Assembly (NCBI GenBank): GCA_910592005.1 | Contig: CAJVPP010000291.1 | Location: forward strand, 1-37,293 | DNA from: Funneliformis mosseae | Lineage: Eukaryota; Glomeromycota; Glomeromycetes; Glomerales; Glomeraceae | Length of the DNA stretch: 37,293 bases | Direction: 5' to 3' | Shown here: positions 1-11,474 of the stretch, one piece after another | Numbering within the stretch: position 1 is the stretch's first letter | How the letters are laid out: the number at the start of each line of letters is the position of its first letter | Translations under genes and position numbers: made by a program | Notes under the pieces: model-generated | Told to the model about the DNA's origin: nothing | Database searches by the model: none | What the model saw: the letters and a program-made list of their open reading frames with translations, nothing else

Positions 1-1927
1 AAAGATAAAATTTAATAAAATTATATTAAAACTTAAGTAAAAATTAATAAAATTAAAGGATAACTTTAATAATAATATATTTATTAAATAAACTTAATAA
101 AAGAAATATATAAAAAATTTTAAAAAATTATAATAGTAAAAAGTAAAAAAATGCTATTTAATTATTATAATTAGGTAAATTAATTTCTATTAGATCAACT
201 AATTATTTTATTAAATTTTAATAATAATTAATTACTATTATATTTAATTAAAATAAATAAATATTTAATAAACTATGTTAAAAAAAATTTAATATTAACT
301 ATATGGGGATTAAACTATTAAAATTATCTTAAAATCTCACTAACCAAAATTGAAAATTTTTGATTTATATTATTATATGATATATGAACTTTATTTAATT
401 AGTCAATTATCTTATTAACAAAGCAAATAATTAGGCTATCAAAATTTCTCATTTTTGTATAATATCATTCAAAAAATCCAAATTTATAATTTGTAAATGA
501 TCAATATAAAATTTATAAATAATTGATATTATTATTTAAAAAGTTAAAAGTTTTAGATCTTATAAATTCAAAATTAATGTGATTAAATATAAGATATTTA
601 ATATTATAACAAATATATATATTTTTTAAAAAAAAAATAATAAATATAAAAAATAAATTTTCTTTAAAAATTGAATTTTCTAATAAATTAATATAACAAT
701 ATCTATAAGGTGGTTTTAAATATCAAAATCTCAAGTATTATGAGATAATTTTTAAGTATCACAAAAATTAATTCTGTTATAATAGCAAAAAAGCAAAAAA
801 ATTTAAAAATTATATAATAATAATTTAATAATAAAATTATAATTATAAATAAATTTTAGTATTATCTTATTAATTAATTTGACTTAAAATTTAAAAATAA
901 AACAATTTATTATTGATTAAAAATGTTTGCTGTGATGTAGCATTTTTTTAATCATTATTTACTCAAAATCAATTTCTTATCTGTAAGGTAATTTTAATAA
1001 CTTAGCCATCATATTTATAGAAATTCTTTATTAAATTAATTTAATCAAACTTTTTAATTATTAAAAAGATAAATTATTTAGTATTACAAAATATTAAATA
1101 ATTGTATTTTAAAATATAAAATACTTATTCTTTTATAAGATTATATAAAAAATATATAAGTGTAAATCAATAGAAAAGAAGAAAATCTAAATTTTGATAA
1201 ATTTTTTAGATAAATATGCTAATTATCAACTTTTTCTAATTTTGTATCTTTTAAAAATTCTTATAATATTAGTATTTTTCAGTTACTTTGAATTTTGGTT
1301 TGAGAATTTGATTTTGTAACTTGTTTAGCAAGTATAGAGTTGTTTTTTTATATTTTTCTTTCTATAGAAGGACCACTTAATATTACAGAAAAATTTAACT
1401 TAGTTTATATATATATTTTATATTTTACAATTATTAACTCTTCTTTCATTTTAAAATACTTTAAAACAAAGAATATTAAAAAAAAAATTATAATATATTA
1501 CTATATAAAGTGTACATCACATATATTTTATCTTTATATTAATCATACATATTCTGTTCAATATATATCTATATATTACATATATTACATTTATATGTCA
1601 TATATTATAAATTAATTTCATACAAATAGTAATTATACACTAATTATATTTTAACAGAATGATTAAGTATACATTACAAATTAAGTCATATTACTATCAA
1701 AAAGGAAATTTAGGTAACTGTATGATAAAACTCATAAAAATTTTAGCCTAAATATATGACAAACATTTTATATATATATTCAGAAAATCGCTGATAACCT
1801 AATTATAATTAAAAAAGTTTTAAAAATATGCAAATTAAAACCTTACCTTATTTAACATCTTTATAATGCTTAAGTATTATTAAACCTTACCTTTATATAT
1901 ATATATTTCTGGATCCTACTTTAGCTA
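1..1927. other. AT-rich non-coding stretch
   Basis: This is almost pure A/T sequence with short A and T runs and scattered TA repeats. The only longer open frame (about 1340-1615) is made of I, Y, F, N and K codons and looks like a by-product of base composition. The motif around 1783 (GAAAATCGCTGATAA) resembles motifs at about 2121 and 5897 in the LTR-like repeats, so part of this stretch may be older copies of the same repeat. I see no gene, RNA or clear regulatory signal. Confidence 0.6.
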
Positions 1928-2360
1928 TGACTTAAATCCAATCAACTTGATATAATATTAATTAGAAAGTTTATTTAGTTAATAAGAATAAAATTATAAG
2001 TTTTATATTTAAAAAATATTATTGATATTTATTATTATTATTAAATATATATTGAATTGAATGTTAAAATTTGACTTTTTTTTAAGATATTTATACCCTT
2101 TATATAAAAATACAATTAAAGAAAATCACTGATAATAGTTATATTTATGATATTATTGATAATAATAATAATGCTAATAATACTAGTTCGTCTGAAATAT
2201 AGTTGAAAATATCTTCAGTTAAACTTATTTTAATATAATACTATCTGTCTATATGTGTGATTAACCAATAAGATATATTATTATATTATTAAATATAGTT
2301 GTCCTTAAATTAATAATAAAAATTTAAGAGTTATTTTCTGTAATATATTTAAATATTATA

Positions 2361-3639
2361 CAGTCTGATGCAAAAGTCTTTAGACAAATATTTTTTGACA
2401 TAACTTTATAACGACTGCGCCAAATTACATGGTAAAATATTTATTCAAAAGCTAAAAAGCAGGAGATTTTATTAAAAAAAAATTAATAGGGAATCATTTC
2501 CCATTTTCTCAATTATAAGTTTACATCTTTCCTTCATTGAACCAACTAGACTTTTAATAATGTCTTGTGAAATTTTTGACCATTCCTCCTTCATAAAATT
2601 TTCCAAATTCCCAATATTTTGTGATTGCTGTATCTCCACGTTTTTTTTAACAATTATTCATAAATTTTCTATGAGGTTCAAGTCGAGACTGTTTTATAGT
2701 CAGTCCATAATAGCTAGAACTTTTCTTTGCAGAAAATCCTTAGCTACATTGCTCGTATGCTTAGGATTGTTATCTTGCTAGAGGTGCTAATTATTACGTA
2801 GTATCCTCTTGATCTCAAGAAGATGCTTCTTTATTATTCTAACATAGAATTGCCCAGTCATATTCTCTTAGAAGTAGTAAAGACTGATTTTACCCCGAAT
2901 ACAAAATTCACCCTACGCGTTAATTCTTGTCTGATCCTTTGGGATATGACAAACTGGTTATTAACCCTTATACCAATATTCCATAGTGTTACTAAATAAC
3001 CAAAAGGATATTTCGTCTGAAAAAAGAGTGCGATTCCAGTCATCATTCATATAGTTTTGAGTTTATTCTATACGTTTCTACTTATGCAACCTTATAAGCA
3101 TCAGGGTTGCAATGGGTCACTTCTTATCATAGCCAAGGTTGGTTAAGTGCTACAAAACTGTATTGTAGAACATATTTATACCCTTTAGCGATAATTTGAA
3201 TGCTAATTTTTTAGAAGAAACTGCTAGATTTCTTCTAATATACTGCCCAAGAGCTTTTGAACTCTCTGAAGTGATTTTTTAGAGGCGACCAGGGCGTTTT
3301 TTGTGGATGACGCTTCTGGTTTTTTTTAATTTTGCCAAGTTGAGATATATTGTAGACCTTAGTATATTTATTCTACGTCTTATTTTGGCTGCATTCGTAA
3401 TCCCAGAATTCTACAAATGTTGAATGGATTAAGCCTACGCAGTCTTATTGTCAGTCTTCATTTCGTCGCTAAATTAAAAAAATTTTTTCTAAGACAAAGT
3501 TGACAATTAAAATGCCAATTGATTATCCAGATGCTGTATTTTAAATGTTTAAAATTTAACCCGATTTGGATTTAAATTGGCTGATCTATGTGACTTTTAA
3601 TTTTATCACTGATCGTCTAAAGACTTTTGCATCAGACTG
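2361..3639 (-). mobile_element. Tc1/mariner-family DNA transposon, full length
   Basis: The element is 1279 bp long, normal for the Tc1 family. It has perfect 25-bp terminal inverted repeats that begin CAGTCTGATGCAAAAGTC, and it is flanked by the TA target duplication typical of this superfamily (2359-2360 and 3640-3641). The interior encodes a Tc1 transposase on the minus strand that is broken by many stops. It lies inside the left LTR-like repeat and so is younger than that retrotransposon. The exact inverted repeats suggest that this copy could still be moved in trans, although it makes no enzyme itself. Confidence 0.9.
2472..3461 (-). pseudogene. Tc1-like DD34E transposase, inactivated
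   Basis: Reading the minus strand from an ATG at 3461, frame by frame, gives an N-terminal helix-turn-helix region with GQYIRRN and VSSKKL. After it come LFSDE (about 3025, first catalytic Asp), QDNNPKHTS (about 2770, second Asp) and DLNLIENL (about 2670, Glu). I count 34 residues between the second Asp and the Glu, which is the DD34E spacing of Tc1 transposases. The tail reads SMKERCKLIIEKMG. The frame has several in-frame stops and at least one frame change. Several stops sit where the family has tryptophan (the residues after IENL and after MD), which fits G-to-A changes of TGG. The protein would have cut and pasted the element. This copy cannot make it. Confidence 0.85.
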
Positions 3640-4539
3640 TAAATTAACATTTCAAACATTATAATAATTCTTATTATCTAATATATATACTAATAATATT
3701 AAATATAATAATAATAATAATAGAAAAATAATAATAATAGCTATGTCATAATTGATAGTTTTATCAGTTTTGTCAGATTTGCCTAATTTATTGATTTTAT
3801 TCAGTTTGCAATTTTTACTGGTTTTAATTTCTATTATTAAATTTAATATTGTTTCATCTTATAAAGATAAATAATCTATTTATTTTATAAAATAAATTTC
3901 TAATAGATTAGAAATCTTGTTTATTGAATTTATTTTACTTTTTAAAATTCAAAGAGAAAATAAATTTGTACTAAAATAAGATAATAATATCTTATTAATA
4001 TAATAAGTTTATTGTATAAAAATAGAAATTTCTTTTCAAAAAGTTATTTTAAATAATAGCATTTATCATTATTAGTACTTAGTCTCTAAAAATTAAAACT
4101 CTTTTTAGTATTCTATAAGTAAGTTAAAATTTCTTTGAAATTCTATTTGTAATAAAAAAAGAAAGAGTATTTTTAAAGATATTTTACAATAAATTAATTT
4201 TGAAATTTTTTAATAATATAATAAAAAAAAATAATAAATAAATAAATAAATAAAATAAATTATATAACTATTTAAAATTTTAATTATAATGATCATAATA
4301 TAATTTTAAAAAATCGTTATTAATAAAAATTTGTAAATTTTCTTATTTATTTTTCTTATTTTATAAAAACTATTTAGTAATATTTGATATATATAGTATA
4401 ATCTTTTTCACTTTGATTATAATTTTTTAAACTATTATTTTTCCTTAACTACAATATAATATATAAACTTGTTTTTAATTTTAAAATGAAAATTTTATTT
4501 AGATTATAATTATATTATTTTTTCTAATTAGCTTGTGAT

Positions 4540-5375
4540 TTTTCTATCTGATTTTTAACATTTGTAGTAAATTATCTATTAAAGATTCTATATATTGATT
4601 TAGAGTCATATATTTTTCAATTAGTTTATTAAGGGGTAACTGTTTCTTTTTCATAAGTTAATAAAAGAAAGAAATTTTTGTTTTGATTGCTTTGAAATTT
4701 GATAAACAAATAAAATTAAAATAATTTGCATATTTTAATTGAAGATTTTCTGTGCAATCTTGACTAAATATTCACTAAGAGTTCTATTAAATCTTTCTAC
4801 TAATTTATTAATTTGAGGATGATAAGAGATAGAAAGAAGATATTATATTTTGAATTATTCTATAAATTTATCTACCTTTTTCTTGTTGAAATAAGTCTTA
4901 CAATCAGTTAATATTTTTCTAAGGCATTAAAGATGATACTGCAACTAGTTGCAACCAGTGATAAATAAGCATCACATGATTGCAACTAATTGTAACACCA
5001 TTTTTATAAGGCATCTATACCTACAAATTATTTTTTGTAAATAAATTAAGCTACTTAAAAAGTAATATCTTTAGTAATAACTCTCATCTTAAGTCATTTT
5101 GAAAGTAATCTATAATTACAATAATTTACTTGTTTTCCTTTTGGTATAGGTAATAGTCCTATAAAATCAATCCTACTTAATAAAAAGAAGCTTAAATTAA
5201 AATAAGATATAAGTTTTCATGCTTTTTTTAATTTTTCTCTTTGTTGATATTTATTATAATTTTTAATATATGTATAAATATTTTCATATAATTGAGGTTA
5301 TTAGTATCTTTTTCTATTTTTTCAAACATAATTTCAGTAACAAAATATCTAGCAGTTAAATCATTATACATTATA
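4540..5375 (-). pseudogene. Ty3/gypsy integrase relic
   Basis: On the minus strand, from right to left in the window, I read DLTARYFVTEIMFEKIEK (the segment just before the zinc-binding H2C2 region), then QQREKLKKA, RIDFIGLLPIPKGKQ (first catalytic Asp), LSKWLKMRVITKDI, ILTDCKTYF (second Asp) and ISYHPQINKLVERFNRTL (catalytic Glu). These are the landmark motifs of gypsy integrases in the correct order. Several stops and frame changes interrupt them, and a 79-bp insertion (4928-5006) sits just before the second Asp. The enzyme would have joined retrotransposon cDNA to the genome. It is not functional. No chromodomain is visible downstream. Confidence 0.8.
4928..5006. mobile_element. 79-bp MITE with 8-bp target duplication
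   Basis: The insert is flanked on both sides by TAAGGCAT (4920-4927 and 5007-5014). It consists almost entirely of two inverted arms of about 30 bp, with cores GCAACTAGTTGCAAC and its partner at 4978-4995. It interrupts the gypsy integrase frame, and removing it together with one TAAGGCAT brings the flanking motifs back together. An 8-bp duplication is typical of hAT elements, so it may be a non-autonomous hAT derivative, but it is too short to assign from its ends. Confidence 0.7.
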
Positions 5376-5696
5376 TATAATATCACTTCTATTTTATATA
5401 TTCTAATTATTTTTAATAATTTCTAAAGTTTCTTTTATCTTTTCGATAGAGATAATTATTTTGAATTAAATAAGGTATACTATAATTTTAAATTATTTAA
5501 TGTCTATAGAGATAATTAATTCAAAAGTATAATTTGTTACTTAGTTTTTCAAATTTTATATAGTTTGCTAATTCATTAGCGATATGTTATGTATATAATT
5601 AATAGTAATTTAACAAAAATCATCACTTATTAACATTATTCTTTTTGTTGAATAAGTTAATTATAATTTAAAGTTAGAGAGACAATAGCTTAGCTA

Positions 5697-6091
5697 TGAT
5701 TTAAATTCAGTCAATATAATATAATATTAGTTAGGAAGTTCATTTGGTTAATAAAAATAAAATTATAAGTTTTATATTTGTAAAATGTTATTAAAGTTTA
5801 TTATTATTATGATTGTAAATTATATTTAATGTTAAAATCTGTCTTTTTTTCAATGCATTTTCATGGCCTTTATATAAGAAAACACAATTAAAAAAAATCA
5901 CTGATAATAGTTATATTTAGGATACTATTGACATTACTAATAATACTAATAATACTAATATATATTAATAATATTAAATGTAATAATAATAATAGAAATA
6001 ATAATAATAGCTATGCCATAATTTACAGTTTTATTAGGTTTGTCCAATCTGTCAGTTTTGTCTGATCTATCAGTTTCTACCAGTTTCAACA
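5697..6091 (-). repeat. Right LTR-like repeat (5' LTR of minus-strand element)
   Basis: About 395 bp, matching the two halves of the left repeat. On the minus strand it starts TGTTGAAACTGG and shows a run of AACTG-type short repeats at 6010-6090, ending CA near 5697. It lacks the Tc1 element and about 200 bp of extra sequence found in the left copy, so it serves as the empty-site reference. Confidence 0.55.
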
Positions 6092-7151
6092 GTCATATGC
6101 TCAAAATTAGCTTAAGAACTAGAATTTCCCATATATTTAATTGTTATTATATATTGTGTTTTTAGGAAATTTTATAGAGAGATAATTTTTTTGGATGTTA
6201 AGCTTGTTAAATTCTAATTATTAAGCATCAAAATAATAGTTTTGAATATTTACAATATTTTAAATTATAAAAATAATGTAACATAATATAATTTTAACTA
6301 TATTAACCTTTTAATTGTCTAAAATCAAAAAAATTTATCAGATTTACTAATAAAATCAAGACAATTGTTGATAAAATTTATTTATACTAATTTTTATGTT
6401 ATAAAGAACCTATCTTCAGTTCAGTGAATACCTAAGGAACTTTCTTTTAATATATGCATCTTAACCATCTTCGGGTTATAAAAATTCATAAAGAAAGAAA
6501 GAAAAAAAGCAAGTTGTAAGATTCCCAAAACAATAAATCGAAATGGAAATGAAAAGAAAATAATTATATATTTTTTTTTTTTACTCATTTTACTGAAATC
6601 TCAAAAAAACCTACCCATTTCTTTCCTTTTTTTCAAATATTTATCGTCAATCCTTTCTCGAATCATTCTTCAAATCAATCTAACCTCTTAAAATCCACAT
6701 TACTTCGTATTCTTTCTCTCTTTCCATTGTTTTGTGACTTCTTCGATGGTAGCCATTTTTTAAAAATTAATAAGATTAAAATTAATTTTTAGTAATGCAT
6801 TTAAGAATCATTTATTAATACACGTGTGAAAATGTTTTGTAAACAATTAAGTTCAGGCAGACACAGAATTAACGAGATTCATGGTTATTAGAAATATAAT
6901 ATTTATTAAATTACAATATACTACTAGATTTATAATATAATTACAAAAAAAAAAAAAAAATAAAAAATAACAAACGAAAAAATAATTTTTAGATCCCTTA
7001 AAAACAAAAAGTAACAATATAAACACTATACTAATCAAGTTACAAATTCCCCTCCAATTTTAGAAAAATTCAAATCCGACCATTCACACAAGAGATTTCC
7101 AGGACATACCAAACAGCTTTCATGGATATTTGCTTTAGAAGGCGGCTCTTT
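6092..7151. other. Intergenic region, no supported gene
   Basis: The sequence changes here from very AT-rich repeat DNA to mixed composition. A pyrimidine-rich stretch (6605-6735) contains, on the minus strand, a short frame starting MATIEEVTKQWKERK at 6756. It stops after 18 codons. A GTAATG donor lies before the stop, but no convincing second exon is found. A 16-base A run lies at about 6945-6960. I see no RNA gene. Confidence 0.4.
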
Positions 7152-7358
7152 CTATATCAATTCCCGTTTCGCCGATCGATAGGGTGGAGGTCCCTCTTGA
7201 GAATGAGTTAAGCATATGCATATGCAGCGACAGTTTCTTGTGAATAAGTTGAGTTCTTCTCTTTTCTCATCCATTAAATTATTAATATCAATACTTTGTT
7301 GTTGCTGTTGCCGTTGCCATTTATCTTCGTAATAATATTTGTTCACCAATATTTTCAT
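7152..7358 (-). CDS. Small Gln-rich hypothetical protein
   Basis: A 68-codon frame that starts MKILVNKYYYEDKWQRQQQQQ and continues through a charged helix-like part (NNLMDEKREELNLF) to a cysteine-containing stretch (NCRCICICL) and a basic end. The local DNA is less AT-rich than its flanks, which mildly favours coding. I do not recognise the family. It has no signal peptide or membrane segment. It may be the first exon of a longer minus-strand gene whose other exons I cannot place, or a chance frame. Confidence 0.3.
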   Translation of the reverse strand: MKILVNKYYYEDKWQRQQQQQSIDINNLMDEKREELNLFTRNCRCICICLTHSQEGPPPYRSAKRELI

Positions 7359-7995
7359 ATTATGGTGAAAGAAATAATAAATTATTCGAGTTTTATTATT
7401 AAAATTTTGGAGACAGAGACGAAGATATATGTTTTTGGACTTTTTTTTTTAGAATGAAATTTTTTTTTTTTTTTTAGAAGAAAAAAAAAAATACTAGTAG
7501 TTTAAATAATAATCAAGATTATCAGGAAAGCCGTAATAGGCCAGTTCACAATTTTCATCAGCCAATAATTATCCACCTCAAAGCACTGAACGATCAAAAT
7601 TGAACTATTTAACCTAATGCTTTTTTCTCGTGATGGTGGGTAAATAAATATTGTATGACGGAAGTTGTTTCAACAAATCGTATCACGTGACGATCTCCTA
7701 ATAATCGAAGGAAAATGATTAATTGTGCATTAAAAAAATGAGTTTTATGAATGTATAAAAAAATATAAAAAAAACAAACAACAATTTAAATAGATTAATT
7801 ACAATATGAACGAGTATCAGGTGTCAGTCGTTTCATACCGCTTATTATTTTAACTTTTCCGGGAATTAACCTACTTTCTCTACCATTTCCATTATAAGTT
7901 CAAACCTAGAAATTTGTTGAACGTAATAATTTCTGCATGTCATAAATGATATAGTAAGCGTAAAATCATAACTCCAAATTTACAGAGGAGGGATG
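7359..7995. other. Intergenic, poly-A/T tracts
   Basis: T runs at 7442-7474 are followed by an A run at 7482-7490, then mixed sequence without a convincing open frame. The T runs lie upstream of the small minus-strand frame at 7152-7358 and could be part of its promoter region. Nothing else is recognisable. Confidence 0.4.
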
Positions 7996-8690
7996 TTACC
8001 AACCTTCAAATTTCTTCATAAGAAGTAGGGATATCGAAATTTCCCAGCTTAGAATCCACCTCCCACAATCTGATAAGTACAGCACGAATATAAAACCACT
8101 ACCACCTTCGGCTGTGATTGCTTTGACAAGACTTTTGTTCGTAATTTTAAAACTTGTGTAATCCTCTATTTTACAAACATAGGAAAATTCTCGACCATAT
8201 GGGACCTTTGTAATAGAATCTGAATACATCTCGACCTGAAAATCATATTTGCATATAAGAGTAATTTGGTAATTTCTTACTGTTCCCTTTCTATTGCTAA
8301 AGGGCCCATATGGTAAATATTTCCCAGATAATGTCTCCATATAAAGTAATCTGTTAGTAAACAAACAAAAAAAAGAATATAATAAGGTTCTTAAATCTAC
8401 TTTACCGTGAATCTCCACATCTGGGAATTGGTGAATTCACTTTGTCGATTTCGAGTTGACACGGAAACCATTTGAGAAATAATTAATGACAAGTACTCAA
8501 GTAAGATAATAAACTTACGATTGCCTATCAAGAATATTATCAAACACGCAAATATGTATCTTTTGATGAAATATCTATATCCCTTTTGAAGCTTTTTTTC
8601 GTTGTGGAATTCCATTAAGTAAATATCTCGTAAAGAATGCAGTATTAGAAGCTTTGTGTGATCCAAGCTGGAATGTATCAAGTGTATCAA
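7996..8690 (-). pseudogene. Uncertain minus-strand gene remnant, possibly kinase-like
   Basis: Two overlapping minus-strand frames (8690-8397 and 8418-7996) look partly coding, with GC content above the surroundings and intron-like joints. One such joint is a donor GTAAAG near 8405 with acceptor TAACAG near 8345; another is GTAAGA near 8280 with TTTCAG near 8234. Short stretches resemble the middle of a protein kinase C-lobe: SQMWRF, IIWEIFT and LPYGPFSN. The last two are in different frames, which would mean a frameshift. I see no DFG or HRD motif. TKL-type kinases are very abundant in Rhizophagus genomes, so a decayed copy is plausible, but this is inference. It could equally be an unrelated small gene ending GNFDIPTSYEEI at about 8005. 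Confidence 0.25.
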
Positions 8691-8699
8691 ATTAATTCT

Positions 8700-10130
8700 A
8701 AATGAATCACACGTTTAGTCCTCTCTCTTCAACAAAGCAAATAGTTGTTTTATTTTGGGGTTTCATCATCAAATAAATCAGTTTCTTCTAATTCGACTCT
8801 TCAAAATGCTTCATTATGTTCCAAAGTTCACAAATGATCCCATTTATTATTAACCATTTCTCCAAAAATACGGATCTGAACATTGTCCAGTTAGAAACAA
8901 AAGATGAGAATCAAACTTTGCACATTATTTGAATCTCCATCACAAGATTGGTCTAAATAGCGAAATTGATTAGTAACTCTCCAAAAACAAAGGGAACATG
9001 TATTTATTAAGCACTTACTCTTTTGCTGATTTGATGGATCAGTTTGCGTAATCTGTCAAAGTTTCCACGTTGATAATTTCGGAAACATCGGAAAATTTTA
9101 CTTCTATTTTTCTTATTCATAGATGAATCATTAATCGTTTTGGCCTGTATGGTATTACAAAAATTTGTGTCGGTCATATCTGTGCAGAATCCACAAAACT
9201 GGGTGAATTATACTCGCTTGTAATCGAAATTGTAGCAGTTTCTTCAATTGCTCTCCGAAATCTCGTTTGAATATTTCATATATGTTTGTTTTTTTTTTTG
9301 CGGACACAAGGCCAATCAAATCACGACCACCTTATTTTCAAATTTGGAAAAAAAAAATATTTCATGTTTTACTAAGAACAGCTTATCAAGGAGGCGCAAA
9401 CATGAGATAAAGGCGACACTATATCAGCAGTTCAGGGCGTAACCTGACACGATACCCTAAGAACAGAAAGTAAAGTTGAGGATAGAATACTTCCTTGAAG
9501 TCGTCCAAAATTGTTGCTATAAATGTTTTGTCCAAGTGTCATGCTGCAAATTTATTTGATTCTGGAGGTGATATAACTACGAAGTCTCTGCTCAAACGAG
9601 TAAATTCCGGCCTTACTAGAGCAAGGCTGTTCTCCGTAGCATTGATGAGTCGAAGTTTATTATCATGATTTTACTTATCATGTGATTAATAATTGATTCA
9701 ATTCACGTGATCTACACAATCATTGTAGAGTAAGATCTGTTCTTGGAAAATTTAATAAAAGCTATCACCGCGACTTTTTATTTTTTTTTAAAAAAAAAGT
9801 ATATTTTATTTCTCTTAAATATCTGAAACAATACTTTGACGCTGTTTTGTATAATAAATTGGGAATACTTCAAAATTTACAAGATTTTTCAAGATGTTTG
9901 ATCTTTTGAAAACTTTATTTCTCAGAAGCTGCCTTTATAGTCACTTTTTGGATAAATTATAAAGAATATGTGATTCATTTTTTTTTTAAAAAAAATAAAT
10001 TCGAATCTGTGAATATTCTGGGATGATAAACAAATTTCAGACATTTTTGAAATTACAAGATATATCAAATAAAATAGTTAATATTAACAAAACCTTCTAA
10101 CATTTATTTCCACGATTAGAAAACTTTTGT
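8700..10130. other. Intergenic, no supported gene
   Basis: Mixed composition with T and A runs (9292-9300, 9778-9800, 9978-9998). On the minus strand, 9060-9230 encodes a short open stretch with CGFCTDMTDTNF, which could be an upstream exon of the remnant at 7996-8690, but I cannot join it. The plus-strand frame at 9248-9442 has no features of a real protein. No tRNA or repeat was found by eye. Confidence 0.35.
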
Positions 10131-10497
10131 TTAAGTAATTACTCTATACGCTTGTTCTAACAATTTTTCAATATCTCCTATTTTCAATAATTGCGGCCGT
10201 GAACATATGGTCGAAAGAAAGTGAATATCTCTAGGGAACAATTCTTTGCATAAAAAAAAATGTAATATAAAAAACATATATTTTGAAAAAGGAGAATAAT
10301 AATAAGAAAACGTGAAAGCTAAGATTTGTAAGTACCGGTTCAAAGTTTGGAGGAAGGATGTGTGGCCAGTATTTCCTAAAAGAATTTTTCGAGATGATAT
10401 TGCCCATACTATTCCTAATGTAGTGTCTGTATTGTACCAAGCATAAAATTATCTTTTGTCGTGATCGAAAAGCGAGAAAAGTTTTTTTAAATATCAT
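10131..10497 (-). CDS. Possible small two-exon gene, unknown function
   Basis: On the minus strand a frame from 10497 reads MIFKKTFLAFRSRQ and continues to KYWPHILPPNFEP near 10338. A GTACTT donor follows, then a T-rich stretch ending in GCAAAG (about 10244). After it the sequence reads ELFPRDIHFLSTICSRPQLL and KLLEQAYRVIT with a stop at 10131. The coding-like parts are less AT-rich than the intron-like part between them. The exact splice frame is unclear, because the simplest joint leaves the two parts out of frame by one base. An internal Met at about 10407 gives MGNIISKNS, a good N-myristoylation consensus, and could be an alternative start. I do not recognise the protein. Confidence 0.3.
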
Positions 10498-11474
10498 TCA
10501 TATGATATATTGAACATATGTCGAGTGTTCAGGCATTTAAATGAGGTTCGATTTTGAATATACGATTTTTATAATCAATTTTCTGGGAATCTTTTGGTGA
10601 GGAACGTTTGAGCCAATGTTCGACAATGTTCAACAATGTTCAACATTGCTTTATGAATGGTTAATGATCCTTTATTAACGGTTATTGTAAAAAATAGATC
10701 CCAAAAATTTTGAATTGTCTGGAAACCATTTCTTCAGACAAGTGGATAATACAATCCATTCATTTTTTTTTTTTGCAACTTTTTTAAGCGTCTTAAAAAT
10801 AATTCAGAGACGTCCGTTATAAACTAAATGACATCATTAGTGGTGAGAGAATTCGTTTATAAAGGATTTGTAGGTATTATAGAAGATCGCGTGGACTGAG
10901 GGTTAACGGAAATCTCCCAATAATCCCTGTAGAAACTTTTTCATTGATGAAATTTATTTTGTATAATATTAGGATATGAGATCTCATTGCCATGTCAAAG
11001 ATTAAGCATGAGATAATAATTGATCTTAATGATCTTAATCATTTCCTATATCCAGAATGCATTCGAAAAAAAACCATTAAAGATATTTCTTATCTGAATA
11101 TATTGGTGATCTTTATTTCGTCCAAAAAAAAAAAAAATTAACGTTCGTACAAATTTCTTAATTAAGATAGATAAGTCTGCATATTGATAATAATTTTTAA
11201 TTTTGTCTTTGTTTCAGTTTTTTAACCTTCTTCCCGATTAGTCAAGGAACTACTTTTAGTGTGATTTAATTTGTGGTTACGTAAGCGGAACTTAAAAAAA
11301 GTTTGAATTTTCTCGTTAATTTGACATCTGATGTGTCACAACGATTTTTTATTAAAGCTTCCATGATTGACATTTTTTTTTTTTTTCTTTCTTTTTTTTT
11401 TCTTTAATGACGGATTTTCACATTTTTAAAAATTTTTTAAATTTTTAAAACGCAAAGTGTACTAAAACTTTTCC
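10498..11474. other. Intergenic region upstream of the F-box gene
   Basis: No open frame of note. It contains a short tandem repeat at 10614-10649 and T and A tracts around 11125 and 11370-11400. Sequence from about 11200 onward is likely the promoter and 5' leader of the F-box gene. Confidence 0.4.
10614..10649. repeat. 10-bp tandem repeat CAATGTTCRA
   Basis: Three copies of CAATGTTCRA in a row, followed by the inverted half CATTGC, so the last copy can pair back on itself. It is too short and isolated to be a satellite. It could be a binding site cluster or replication slippage. Confidence 0.6.

Larger units (their letters stand above)
1928..3810 (-). repeat. Left LTR-like repeat (3' LTR), split by Tc1
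   Basis: Bases 1928-2180 and about 3690-3810 match the right-hand repeat (5697-6091) in the same order. Shared motifs include AAAATTATAAGTTTTATATT, CACTGATAATAGTTATATTT and a TAATAATAATAGCTATG stretch. Between the matching parts lie the Tc1 element (2361-3639) and about 200 bp more that the other copy lacks, so there may have been a second insertion here before the Tc1. Confidence 0.55.
1928..6091 (-). mobile_element. Decayed Ty3/gypsy LTR retrotransposon, nested insertions
   Basis: Two direct repeats (1928-3810 and 5697-6091) flank a minus-strand relic of a gypsy integrase. This is the layout expected of an LTR retrotransposon read on the minus strand. Both repeats start with TG and end with CA on either strand, as LTRs do. 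The internal part is only about 1.9 kb. I find integrase but no recognisable gag, protease, reverse transcriptase or RNase H, so most of the body is deleted or unreadable. The left LTR was later split by a Tc1 element, and the integrase holds a small MITE. No primer-binding site is obvious next to 5697. The LTR ends are estimated from the similarity between the two copies and could be off by tens of bases. Confidence 0.6.

Noticed and set aside
1340..1615. 91-codon plus-strand frame
   Set aside because: Made almost only of I, Y, F, N, K and S codons in AT-only DNA. It has no domain and is best explained by base composition.
2560..2781. 73-codon plus-strand frame
   Set aside because: It is antisense to the catalytic part of the Tc1 transposase on the minus strand.
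6700..6756. Minus-strand start MATIEEVTKQWKERKNTK as a first exon
   Set aside because: It stops after 18 codons. The only nearby continuation would need a 36-nt intron, too short to be believable.
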